From the NCBI RefSeq assembly GCF_024539815.1, contig NZ_JAHHIU010000146.1, forward strand, positions 1 to 34,443: a stretch of 34,443 bases of DNA, given 5' to 3'. The notes beneath the pieces are model-generated. The model was not told where the DNA came from, searched no databases, and saw only the letters and a program-made list of their open reading frames with translations. Positions within the stretch are counted from its first letter, which is position 1; every line of letters begins with the position of its first letter. Positions 23,149-32,676 of the stretch are shown one piece after another. The translations under genes were made by a program, and so were the position numbers. This DNA is from Streptomyces hayashii (GTDB lineage Bacteria; Actinomycetota; Actinomycetes; Streptomycetales; Streptomycetaceae).

Positions 23149-26100
23149 ATGTTGCGCACGGAGCTCATCCGGCCGCTTCCCGAGCTGCTGGTGGACCAGG
23201 CCCGGAATTTCGGCGCCAAGATCGCCTACCGGGACGCCCGACGCAGCGTCAGCTACGCCGATCTGGAGTCCAGGACCCGACGACTGGCCGGGCACCTGGC
23301 GGAGTTGCGACTGCAACCGGGCGACCGTGCGGCCATCTGCCTGGGCAACCGCGTCGAGATCGTCGAGAGCTACTACGCCATCACCCGGGCCAGCGCCATC
23401 GGCGTCCCCGTCAACCCGCAGAGCAGCGACGCGGAACTCGCGCACATCCTCGACGACAGCGGCGCCCGGATCGTCATCACCGACCACCCGCACGTGGAAC
23501 AGCTGCGGCGCCTGCTCGCCGACCGTCCGCACCTGACGGTCGTCCTCGTCGGCGACGGGCCGGCGCCGACGGGCTTCCTGCCCTACGAATCGTTCGCGAG
23601 CCGGGAACCCGCCATGCCGGCCCGTGACGACCTCGGTCTCGACGATCTGGCGTGGATGCTCTACACCTCGGGCACCACCGGCAGACCCAAGGGGGTGCTC
23701 TCCACCCAGCGCAACTGCCTGTGGTCGGTGGCCGCCTGCTACGTGCCGGTGCCCGGACTCGGCCCGGAGGACCGCGTCGTGTGGCCGCTGCCCCTCTTCC
23801 ACAGCCTCTCCCACATCGCCTGTGTGCTCTCCGTGGTGGCCGTGGGCGCCGGCGCCCGCCTCGTCGACGGCCTGTCGGCGCAGGACGTGCTGACCGCGCT
23901 GGAGGAGGAGCGCGCCACCTTCCTGGCCGGCGTGCCCACCCTGCTGCACTACCTGCTCGACGCGGCCCGCGACCGCGGCTTCACCGCGCCATGGCTGCGC
24001 GTGGCCCTGGTGGGCGGCGCCGTCACCACGGCATCGCTGCGCCGGTCGTTCGAGCGCGTCTTCGGCGTCCCCCTCATCGACGCCTACGGCTCCACCGAGA
24101 CCTGCGGCTCCATCACCGTCAACTGGCCCTCGGGCGCCCGCGCCGAGGGCTCCTGCGGCCTGCCGGTGGTGGGTCTGGGCGTACGTCTGGTGGACACGCG
24201 GACCGGCGAGGACGTCGCCGACGGCCAGGAGGGCGAGGTGTGGGTGCGCGGACCGAGCGTCATGGCCGGCTACCACAACCAGCCCGAAGCCACCGCGGCC
24301 GCCTTCCACGACGGCTGGTACCGCACCGGCGACCTGGCCCGCCGTGACGAGGCCGGCTACTTCACGATCACCGGCCGCCGCAAGGAACTGATCATCCGCG
24401 CCGGGGAGAACATCCACCCGGGAGAAGTGGAGGAGGTCCTGCGCACCGTCCCCGGCGTCGCCGACGTCGCGGTGGTCGGCAAGCCGCACGACGTGCTGGG
24501 CGAGGTACCGGTCGCCTTCATCGTCCCCGGCTCTCAGGGACCGGACACGGAACGGCTGTTCGCCGAGTGCCGCGACCGCCTCTCCTACTTCAAGGTGCCC
24601 GAGGAGCTGTACGAGATCGAGGCGATCCCGCGCACCGCCTCCGGCAAGATCGTGCGGCACCGGCTGCTGGAGACGCCCGCCCGGCTGCGCGCCACCAGCA
24701 GCGGCCTGTACGACTCGCTGTTCCGCGTCGACTGGATACCCAGCTCCCCGCTCTCCCTGGGCGCGACGCCGGGCGAGCCGGGCGGCTGGGCGCTGGCCGG
24801 CCCCGACCCGCTCGGCCTGACCGCCGCCCTGCGGGACGCCGGAGTGCCGTGCGAGGTCCACACCGACCTGGCCGCCGCCCGCACGGCCGCCCGGGGCGGC
24901 ACCGCGGTCCTCCTCGCGGACCGGACCGCCCACGACGCCGGGGCCGGCATCGAGGAGTTCGTCGCGGCCCTGCACGACTGGCCCGCCGACGACCGCAACG
25001 ACGGCCTCACCCTCGTGGTCCTCACCCGGCGCGCCCTGGCCGTCGGCGACGGCGAGGACGTGGCGGACCCCGCGCACACCCCGCTGTGGGGCCTGATCCG
25101 CGCGCTGCAGACCGAGCACCCGGGCAGGTTCGTGCTCGCCGACCTCGACAGCGACGGTCTCGACGAGGACGGCGCGCGCTCCCTGACCGCCGCCGTGAAC
25201 GCCGGCGAACCGCAGTTCGCCGTCCGCTCCGGCGTCGTCCTGCTGCCGCGGCTCGCCCGGGTCTCCATGGACCGCGAGGAGCCGCCGCTCCCGCTGCTCG
25301 ACCCCGAGGGGACGGTCCTGGTCACCGGCGCCGCCACCGCCCAGGGGGCCGCGCTCGCCCGCCACCTCGTGACCGCGCACGACGCCCGCCACCTGCTGCT
25401 GGGCTTCACCCCGGGACACGGCGACGAGAGCGTGCAGTCGCTGTGCGCCGAACTCGCCGGGTCAGGCGCCCGCGCCACCGCCGTAGCATGCGACGCGGGC
25501 GACCGCGCCGCGCTCACCGAGCTGCTCGCGGGCGCCGGCGGGCCGCCGCTGACGGCCGTGGTGCACGCCGAGGAGATCACCGGAACCGGCGCCGTGGCCG
25601 CCGCGGCGCACAACCTGCACGATCTGACCGCCGGCCACGACCTGGCCGCCTTCGTCCTGTGTTCCTCCCCCCTGGGAGTCCTGGGCGCCCCCGGCGCCGG
25701 TGACATCGCCGCCGAGAGCGCCGCGCTGGAGGCGCTCGCCCAGCACCGGCGCGCTCACGGCCTGCCCGCGTTGTCCCTGGCCTGGGGCCCTTGGAAGGAC
25801 GGCCCGGTCGAGTGCGCCGTGCCCTTCGCGGCGGGCGAACTCACCGAACAGCAGGCCCTGGTGATGTTCGACGCCGCACACGCCGCCGGAGACGCCGCGT
25901 TCGTCGCGATGCGCCTCGACAACGCGACCCTGCTCACCGGACCGGTCCCCGCACCCCTGCGCGGACTGATCGACACCACGGCTCACGAAGCGCGCGCCGA
26001 GACCTCGCAGCTGCGAAGCGAACTGGAGGGCCTGCCCGCCGAGGAGCAGCAGGACATCGTGCTGCGGCTGGTGCGCACCGAGGCCGCCGCGGTCCTCGGA

Positions 26101-29100
26101 CGCAGCGGCGCCGAGGACGTACCGGCCGACCGGGCCTTCAAGGAGCTGGGGTTCACCTCCGTGATGGTCGTGGCCCTGCGCGACCGGCTCGGCGCCGCCA
26201 CCGGACTGCGGCTCCCCGCGACCAGCGCCTTCGACCACCCCACCCCCGAAGCCCTGGCGCACCGGCTGCTGGACGAGGTCCACGGCGAGCCCGCCGACGC
26301 GCCGGCCCTGCCCGCCCCCGCCGCGGTCTCCGACGAGCCGATCGCCATCGTCTCGATGGGCTGCCGGCTGCCGGGCGGCGTCACCTCACCCGAGGACCTG
26401 TGGCGTCTGGTCGCCGACGGCGCCGACGGCCGCTCCCCGTTCCCCGCCGACCGGGGGTGGAACCTGGAGGAGCTGTACGACCCCGACCCCGACGCCGCCG
26501 GAAAGTCGTACGTCACGCAGGGCGGCTTCCTCGACGACGTGGCCGGCTTCGACGCCGAGTTCTTCGGGATCTCGCCGCGCGAGGCGGTGGCGATGGACCC
26601 CCAGCAGCGGCTCCTCCTGGAGACCTCATGGGAGGTCTTCGAACGCGCGGGCCTGGACGTGGGGGCCCTGCGCGGCGCGGACGTCGGAGTCTTCGCGGGG
26701 GTCATGTACCACGACTACACCACCCGGGCGGTGCGGCCCGCGAGGGAGATCGAGGGTTACCTCGGCGTCGGCGGCGCGGGCAGCGTCGTCTCCGGCCGGG
26801 TGTCGTACACCTTCGGCTTCGAGGGCCCCGCCGTGACGGTGGACACGGCATGCTCGTCCTCGCTGGTAGCCCTGCATCTCGCCGCCCAGGCACTGCGCGC
26901 GGGGGAGTGCTCCCTGGCACTGGCGGGCGGTGTCGCGGTGATGTCGACCCCGGGCAGCTTCGTGGAGTTCTCGCGCCAGCGTGGACTCGCCCCCGACGGA
27001 CGCTGCAAGGCCTTCGCCGCCGCGGCGGACGGCACCAGCTGGTCCGAGGGCGTGGCGCTGCTGCTCCTGGAGCGGCTGTCGGACGCCCGCCGCAACGGCC
27101 ACGAGGTCCTCGCCGTCGTCCGGGGCAGCGCGGTCAACCAGGACGGCGCCTCCAACGGCCTCACCGCGCCCAACGGCCCCTCCCAGCAACGCGTCATCCG
27201 CCAGGCCCTCGCCAACGCGGACCTCACCCCCGCCGACGTCGACGCCGTCGAGGCACACGGCACCGGCACCTCCCTCGGCGACCCGATCGAGGCGCAGGCC
27301 CTGCTCGCGACCTACGGTCAGGAACGGCCCGGCGACGGCCACCCCCTGTGGCTCGGATCCCTCAAGTCCAACATCGGCCACGCGCAGGCCGCCGCCGGTG
27401 CCGCAGGCGTGATCAAGATGGTGCAGGCGATGCGGCACGGCGTGCTGCCCCGCACGCTGCACGTCGACGCCCCGACGCCCGAAGTCGACTGGACCCGCGG
27501 CGCGGTCGAACTGCTCACCGAGCCCAGGCCCTGGCCCCGGACCGGACGCCCGCGCCGCGCGGGCGTGTCCTCCTTCGGCATCAGCGGCACCAACGCCCAC
27601 GTCGTCCTCGAACAGCCCACCGAGGACCCCGCCGCCGCGCCCGCCGACGACACGGCGGACACGGGGCGGCGCGCGCTGCCCGACGGGCTCGTGCCGCTCG
27701 TCCTGTCCGCCAGGTCCCCACAGGCCCTGCGCGCGCAGGCGGCACGCGTCGCCGCCCTTCTCGACGCCGAGCCGGCGCCCGCCCTGGCCGACGTCGCCCG
27801 CACGCTCGCCGGACGCTCCGCCTTCGAACACCGCGCGGTCGTGGTCGCCGAATCCACGGCGGAGGCCCGCGACGCCCTGGCCGCCCTCGCCGCCGGCGAC
27901 GGCACGACCCGCACCGCCACCGACGGCAAACTCGCCGTCGTCTTCTCCGGCCAGGGCGCTCAACGCCCCGGGACGGGCCGCGAACTGTACGAGTCGTTCC
28001 CGGTGTACGCCCGCGCCTTCGACGAGGTCTGCGCCACCCTGGACCGCCGGTTGGAGCGCCCGCTGCGGGACGTCGTCCTCGCCGAACCCGGCACCCCCGA
28101 CGCGGACCTGCTCGACCGCACCGCCTACACCCAGGCAGCCCTGTTCGCCGTGGGAGTGGCCCTCTACCGACTGGTCGAGTCCTGGGGGGTGCGCCCCGAC
28201 CTGGTCGCCGGGCACTCCATCGGTGAACTCGCCGCCGCCCACGTGGCCGGTGTGTGGTCCCTGGAGGACGCCGCGGCCCTGGTCGCCGCCCGTGGCGCGA
28301 TGATGCAGCGGCTGCCCGAGGGCGGCGCCATGATCGCCGTGCAGGCCACCGAGGACGAGGCCGTCGCCGAGCTCACCGACGGAGTCGCCGTCGCGGCGCT
28401 CAACGGCCCCGAAGCCGTCGTCCTCTCCGGCGACGCGCCCGCCGTCGAAGCCGTGGCCGGCCTGTTCGCGGCCCGCGGCCGCAAGACGAAACGACTGCGC
28501 GTCTCGCACGCCTTCCACTCGCCGCGCATGGAACCCATGCTCGACGCCTTCCACGAGGTCGCCGCCGGACTGAGCTTCCACACCCCCGCCCTGCCCGTCG
28601 TCTCCAACCTGACCGGCGCCCTCGCCGACCCCGCACAGCTGTGCTCTCCCGAGTACTGGGTACGCCACGTCCGCGGCACGGTCCGCTTCGCCGACGGCCT
28701 GCGCACCCTGGACGAACACGGCGTCACCACCGTCCTCGAACTCGGCCCCGGCGGAGTGCTGACCGCCATGGCTCAGGACTGCCTCCCCGAGACCGTCGAC
28801 TGCGTCGCCGCACTGCGCGACGGACGGCCGGAACCCGCCACGCTGCTCGCGGCCGTCGCCCGGGCGCACACCGGGGGCGCCCACGTCGACTGGCCCTCGC
28901 TGTTCGCCGGCAGCGGCGCCCGCGGCGCCGTCGTGCCGACGTACGCCTTCCAGCACCGGCGCTACTGGCTCGACGCCGCCCCCGGCGTCGGCGACCTCGC
29001 GGCAGCCGGCATCACCACGGCCGGCCACCCGTTGCTGACCGCGGCGGTGGAAGCGCCCGAGGCCGACGCCGTCACCTTCACCGGACGCCTGTCCTCGGCC

Positions 29101-32100
29101 GACCGGCCCTGGCTCGCCGACCACGCCGTCGACGGCACCGTCCTGCTGGCCGGCACGGCCCTCGTCGAGATGGCCGTCCGGGCCGGCGACGAAGTCGGGC
29201 ACGGCGCCGTCCGCGAACTCGTCCTGGCCGCACCCCTGCTGCTGCCCGCCGACGGCGCGGTGCGCATCCGCGTGCATGTCGGGGCCCCCGACGAGACCGG
29301 TGACCGCCCCGTCGCCGTTCACTCCCGCCCCGACGGCGACGAGGGGCCGTGGACCCGCCACGCGAGCGGCGTCCTGACCCGGACGAACCCCGACGACGCT
29401 CCGGGCACGGACACCGCCCCATGGCCTCCGCCGAACGCCACGCCCGTGCCCGTCACGGACTTCTACCGGCGACGCGCCGAGGCCGGCTACGAGTACGGCC
29501 CCGCCTTCCAGGGACTGCGCGCGGTGTGGACCCGGGGAGCGGACGTCTACGCCGACGTCGCCCTCGACGACGCGCACCACGACGACGCCGACCTGTTCGG
29601 CCTGCACCCGGCCCTCTTCGACGCCGCCCTGCACCCCAGCGCCTTCGGCGGCATCGCCGAACCGGGCGACGGAAGCCGTCTGCTGCCCTTCGCGTGGAAC
29701 GGCGTACGACTGCACGCCTCGGGCGCCAAGGCCCTGCGCGTCCGGCTGTCCCCCGCCGGAGAGAACGGGGTGTCCCTGCGCGTCACCGACACCACCGGAG
29801 CACCGGTCCTCGACGTCGACTCGCTCGTCCTGCGCCCCGTGGCGGCCGCACACCTGCGTCCGGCCACCGAAGCCGGACCCGAATCCCTCTTCCGCACCAC
29901 GTGGACCTCGCTGCCGGTGACGACACGCGCGGACGCTCCCCACGACCTCCGCACCCTCGAAGTCGTCGGCGACGGCGCGTCGGCCGAGGACGTGCACGCC
30001 CTCACCGGCCGCGTGCTCGCAGACCTCCAGGCGTTCCTGGCCGAACCCGGCGACGACACATCACGGCTGCTGGTGGTCACCAGGGGCGCGGTCGCCGTCC
30101 ACGACGGCGAGAAGGTCACCGACCCGGCGGCAGCCGCGGTCTGGGGCCTGGTGCGCTCGGCCCAGACCGAGCACCCCGACCGCTTCCTCCTGGCCGACCT
30201 CGACGGACACGACGCCTCCCGCGACGGGCTCGCCGGACTCCCCTCGGTGGCCGCGGCCCTGGAGGAGTCGCAGTTCGCGATACGCGACGGCGAGGCGACC
30301 GTGCCCCGCCTCGTCCGCGCCGCCGCGGCCCGCCTGACGGTCCCCGACGGCGCACGCACCTGGCACCTGGACACCACCGGGCCCGGCACCCTGGACAACC
30401 TGGCCCTCGTGCCGAACGCCGAATCCGGCCCGCCGGCCCCCGGACAGGTCCGCGTGGCCGTCCGCGCCGCAGGCATGAACTTCCGCGACGTCATGATCGC
30501 TCTCGACATGTACCCCGGGCGGGCCGCGATCGGCGGCGAGGGCGCGGGCATCGTCCTGGAGACCGGCCCCGGCGTGCCGGGCCTCGCCCCCGGCGACCGG
30601 GTCATGGGCCTGTTCCCCGGCGCGGCGTTCGGCCCGGAGGCCGTGACCGACCACCGCAGGCTCGTCCGCGTCCCCCGGGGATGGACCTTCGCCCAGGCCG
30701 CCGCCGCGCCCATCGCGTTCCTCACCGCCCTCTACGGCCTGCGCGACCTGGCCGGCGTCCGGCCCGGTGAGAGCGTCCTGGTCCACTCCGCGGCCGGCGG
30801 CGTCGGCATGGCCGCCGTCCAGGTCGCCCGTCACCTGGGCGCCGAGGTCTACGGCACCGCCGGCCCCGGCAAGCAGGACACCCTGCGCGCCCACGGACTC
30901 GACGACGCGCACCTCGCCAACTCCCGCACCACCGACTTCGAGCAGCACTTCCTCGACGCCACCGACGGCCGCGGCGTCGACGTCGTCCTCGACGCCCTGG
31001 CCGGCGAGTTCGTCGACGCCTCCCTGCGCCTGCTGCCGCGGGGCGGGCGCTTCCTGGAGATGGGCAAGACCGACATCCGTGACGCCGCCGAGGTCGCCGA
31101 ACGCCACCCCGGGGTCGAGTACCGCGCCTACGACCTCGCGGAGGCCGGCGACGACCGGATCCGGGAGCTGCTGGACGAACTCGTCGGCCTCTTCGAGGAC
31201 GGAGCCCTCACCCCGCTGCCGCTGACGGCATGGGACGTACGGCACGCCCCGGACGCCTTCCGGCACCTCAGCCGGGCCCGCCACACCGGCAAGGCCGTCC
31301 TGACCATGCCACGCCGCCCCGACCCCGACGGCACCGTCCTGGTCACCGGCGGCACCGGCTCCCTCGGCGCACTCGTCGCCCGCCACCTCGTCACCGAACA
31401 CGGCGCCCGCAACCTGCTGCTCACCAGCAGGCGCGGCCCCGACGCGCCCGGCGCACAGGAACTCACCGACGAACTCACCGCCCTGGGGGCGACCGTACGG
31501 GTCGAGGCCTGCGACGCCGCCGACCGCGACGCCCTGGCCCTGCTGCTGGACTCCGTCCCGGCGACCGCGCCCCTGACGGCCGTCGTGCACACCGCAGGCG
31601 TCGTCGACGACGGCGTCCTCGCCGCGCTCACCCCGCAGCGGATGGCCACCGTCCTGCGCCCCAAGGCAGACGCCGCCCTCAACCTGCACGAGCTGACCCG
31701 GGACCTCGACCTCGCCGCCTGGGTGCTGTTCTCCTCCGCCGCCGGGGTCCTCGGCAACCCCGGGCAGGCCAACTACGCGGCAGCCAACTCCTTCCTCGAC
31801 TCACTCGCCCGCGTCCGCCACGCACAAGGACTGCCCGCGGTGTCGCTCGCCTGGGGCCTGTGGTCGCACGCGAGCGCCATGACCGGCGACCTCGCCGAGG
31901 CCGACCTCCGGCGCACCGAACGCGACGGCGTGCTCGGTCTCACGGCCCAGGAGGGCCTGTCCCTCCTCGACAGCGCCCTGACCGTCGGCGAACCGGCCCT
32001 CGTGCCGATCCGGCTCGACCCGAGCGTGCTGCGCGACCGGGCCGCATCCGGCGGGCTTCCCCCGATGCTGCGCGCACTCGTGCGCGCACCCCGCCGCGCC

Positions 32101-32643
32101 GCTGCCGCCGGTACGGCCCAGGGACGCACCCTCGCCGAACGGCTCGCGGGACTCTCCGCGCAGGAGAAGGCCGCCCACGTCCTGGACGTGGTCCTCAAGG
32201 AAGCCGCGACCGTCCTCGGTCACTCCGACGCCTCACTGGTCGCACCCGACCGCGCCTTCAAGGAGGCCGGGTTCGACTCGCTGACCGCGGTGGAACTGCG
32301 CAACCGGCTCGGCAGGGCGGCGGGCACCAGGCTGCCCACGACGGCCGTGTTCGACTACCCGGCGCCCACCGCGCTCGCCGACTACCTGCTCAAGGCACTC
32401 GACCGGGAATCCGATCCGGTCGCGGCCAGACTCGAAGCCCTGGAAGCGGCGCTCGACGCCCTGCTGGCGGAGGAGCTGGAGCACTCCGGCGTCCACTCCC
32501 GGCTGCGCTTCCTCGGATCCAGACTCGAAGAAGCCGCCCTGAGGAGCGGCCCCGACGAGACACGGGACCGGACCCGGCACCTCGAAGCCGCGACCGCCGA
32601 CGACGTCTACGCCTTCATCGACAACGAGCTCGGGCTCGGCTGA
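23149..32643 (+). CDS. Type I PKS: AHBA loading module (A-KR*-ACP) plus module 1 (KS-AT-DH-ER-KR-ACP)
   Basis: The protein has 3164 residues; GGAGGG sits 10 bases before ATG 23149. Loading: adenylation domain (about 1-515; YTSGTTGRPKG, YGSTETCG, GWYRTGD) for AHBA; a degenerate KR (about 720-930; TGAATAQG, and DIAAES where the Tyr should be); ACP Ser1004. Module 1: KS Cys1235 (DTACSSS), EAHGTGT and KSNIGH; AT Ser1690 (GHSIGE) with HAFH at 1787-1790, a malonyl-type signature; DH His1992 and Asp2158, though the usual Pro of HxxxGxxxxP is Ala2001; ER with HSAAGGVGMAAVQ; KR with TGGTGSLG, Tyr2876 and VDD (B-type); ACP Ser3044. The last 80 residues are a docking tail. Full reduction of the AHBA carbonyl after a malonyl extension gives the benzylic CH2-CH2 of trienomycin-type ansamycins. 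Confidence 0.97.
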   Translation: MLRTELIRPLPELLVDQARNFGAKIAYRDARRSVSYADLESRTRRLAGHLAELRLQPGDRAAICLGNRVEIVESYYAITRASAIGVPVNPQSSDAELAHILDDSGARIVITDHPHVEQLRRLLADRPHLTVVLVGDGPAPTGFLPYESFASREPAMPARDDLGLDDLAWMLYTSGTTGRPKGVLSTQRNCLWSVAACYVPVPGLGPEDRVVWPLPLFHSLSHIACVLSVVAVGAGARLVDGLSAQDVLTALEEERATFLAGVPTLLHYLLDAARDRGFTAPWLRVALVGGAVTTASLRRSFERVFGVPLIDAYGSTETCGSITVNWPSGARAEGSCGLPVVGLGVRLVDTRTGEDVADGQEGEVWVRGPSVMAGYHNQPEATAAAFHDGWYRTGDLARRDEAGYFTITGRRKELIIRAGENIHPGEVEEVLRTVPGVADVAVVGKPHDVLGEVPVAFIVPGSQGPDTERLFAECRDRLSYFKVPEELYEIEAIPRTASGKIVRHRLLETPARLRATSSGLYDSLFRVDWIPSSPLSLGATPGEPGGWALAGPDPLGLTAALRDAGVPCEVHTDLAAARTAARGGTAVLLADRTAHDAGAGIEEFVAALHDWPADDRNDGLTLVVLTRRALAVGDGEDVADPAHTPLWGLIRALQTEHPGRFVLADLDSDGLDEDGARSLTAAVNAGEPQFAVRSGVVLLPRLARVSMDREEPPLPLLDPEGTVLVTGAATAQGAALARHLVTAHDARHLLLGFTPGHGDESVQSLCAELAGSGARATAVACDAGDRAALTELLAGAGGPPLTAVVHAEEITGTGAVAAAAHNLHDLTAGHDLAAFVLCSSPLGVLGAPGAGDIAAESAALEALAQHRRAHGLPALSLAWGPWKDGPVECAVPFAAGELTEQQALVMFDAAHAAGDAAFVAMRLDNATLLTGPVPAPLRGLIDTTAHEARAETSQLRSELEGLPAEEQQDIVLRLVRTEAAAVLGRSGAEDVPADRAFKELGFTSVMVVALRDRLGAATGLRLPATSAFDHPTPEALAHRLLDEVHGEPADAPALPAPAAVSDEPIAIVSMGCRLPGGVTSPEDLWRLVADGADGRSPFPADRGWNLEELYDPDPDAAGKSYVTQGGFLDDVAGFDAEFFGISPREAVAMDPQQRLLLETSWEVFERAGLDVGALRGADVGVFAGVMYHDYTTRAVRPAREIEGYLGVGGAGSVVSGRVSYTFGFEGPAVTVDTACSSSLVALHLAAQALRAGECSLALAGGVAVMSTPGSFVEFSRQRGLAPDGRCKAFAAAADGTSWSEGVALLLLERLSDARRNGHEVLAVVRGSAVNQDGASNGLTAPNGPSQQRVIRQALANADLTPADVDAVEAHGTGTSLGDPIEAQALLATYGQERPGDGHPLWLGSLKSNIGHAQAAAGAAGVIKMVQAMRHGVLPRTLHVDAPTPEVDWTRGAVELLTEPRPWPRTGRPRRAGVSSFGISGTNAHVVLEQPTEDPAAAPADDTADTGRRALPDGLVPLVLSARSPQALRAQAARVAALLDAEPAPALADVARTLAGRSAFEHRAVVVAESTAEARDALAALAAGDGTTRTATDGKLAVVFSGQGAQRPGTGRELYESFPVYARAFDEVCATLDRRLERPLRDVVLAEPGTPDADLLDRTAYTQAALFAVGVALYRLVESWGVRPDLVAGHSIGELAAAHVAGVWSLEDAAALVAARGAMMQRLPEGGAMIAVQATEDEAVAELTDGVAVAALNGPEAVVLSGDAPAVEAVAGLFAARGRKTKRLRVSHAFHSPRMEPMLDAFHEVAAGLSFHTPALPVVSNLTGALADPAQLCSPEYWVRHVRGTVRFADGLRTLDEHGVTTVLELGPGGVLTAMAQDCLPETVDCVAALRDGRPEPATLLAAVARAHTGGAHVDWPSLFAGSGARGAVVPTYAFQHRRYWLDAAPGVGDLAAAGITTAGHPLLTAAVEAPEADAVTFTGRLSSADRPWLADHAVDGTVLLAGTALVEMAVRAGDEVGHGAVRELVLAAPLLLPADGAVRIRVHVGAPDETGDRPVAVHSRPDGDEGPWTRHASGVLTRTNPDDAPGTDTAPWPPPNATPVPVTDFYRRRAEAGYEYGPAFQGLRAVWTRGADVYADVALDDAHHDDADLFGLHPALFDAALHPSAFGGIAEPGDGSRLLPFAWNGVRLHASGAKALRVRLSPAGENGVSLRVTDTTGAPVLDVDSLVLRPVAAAHLRPATEAGPESLFRTTWTSLPVTTRADAPHDLRTLEVVGDGASAEDVHALTGRVLADLQAFLAEPGDDTSRLLVVTRGAVAVHDGEKVTDPAAAAVWGLVRSAQTEHPDRFLLADLDGHDASRDGLAGLPSVAAALEESQFAIRDGEATVPRLVRAAAARLTVPDGARTWHLDTTGPGTLDNLALVPNAESGPPAPGQVRVAVRAAGMNFRDVMIALDMYPGRAAIGGEGAGIVLETGPGVPGLAPGDRVMGLFPGAAFGPEAVTDHRRLVRVPRGWTFAQAAAAPIAFLTALYGLRDLAGVRPGESVLVHSAAGGVGMAAVQVARHLGAEVYGTAGPGKQDTLRAHGLDDAHLANSRTTDFEQHFLDATDGRGVDVVLDALAGEFVDASLRLLPRGGRFLEMGKTDIRDAAEVAERHPGVEYRAYDLAEAGDDRIRELLDELVGLFEDGALTPLPLTAWDVRHAPDAFRHLSRARHTGKAVLTMPRRPDPDGTVLVTGGTGSLGALVARHLVTEHGARNLLLTSRRGPDAPGAQELTDELTALGATVRVEACDAADRDALALLLDSVPATAPLTAVVHTAGVVDDGVLAALTPQRMATVLRPKADAALNLHELTRDLDLAAWVLFSSAAGVLGNPGQANYAAANSFLDSLARVRHAQGLPAVSLAWGLWSHASAMTGDLAEADLRRTERDGVLGLTAQEGLSLLDSALTVGEPALVPIRLDPSVLRDRAASGGLPPMLRALVRAPRRAAAAGTAQGRTLAERLAGLSAQEKAAHVLDVVLKEAATVLGHSDASLVAPDRAFKEAGFDSLTAVELRNRLGRAAGTRLPTTAVFDYPAPTALADYLLKALDRESDPVAARLEALEAALDALLAEELEHSGVHSRLRFLGSRLEEAALRSGPDETRDRTRHLEAATADDVYAFIDNELGLG
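26521..27600 (+). repeat. KS1 segments nearly identical to KS2 (32961-34040)
   Basis: The KS regions of the two PKS genes share long identical nucleotide runs. One covers the VAGFDAEFFGIS stretch (near 26533-26573 and 32973-33013). Another runs for about 58 bases over RRNGHEVLAVVRGSAVNQDG (near 27088-27146 and 33529-33587). Other parts differ freely at third positions, so these are patches, as expected from module duplication with later gene conversion. Confidence 0.6.
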
Positions 32644-32676
32644 CCCGCCAGGCACGCGAAGAGGAGATCAGGTTCC

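Noticed and set aside
22999..25419. 806-codon open frame on - opposite the PKS loading module (similar ones at 26626-29997 and 32827-34212)
   Set aside because: These mirror the PKS coding strand and have no independent protein signature.
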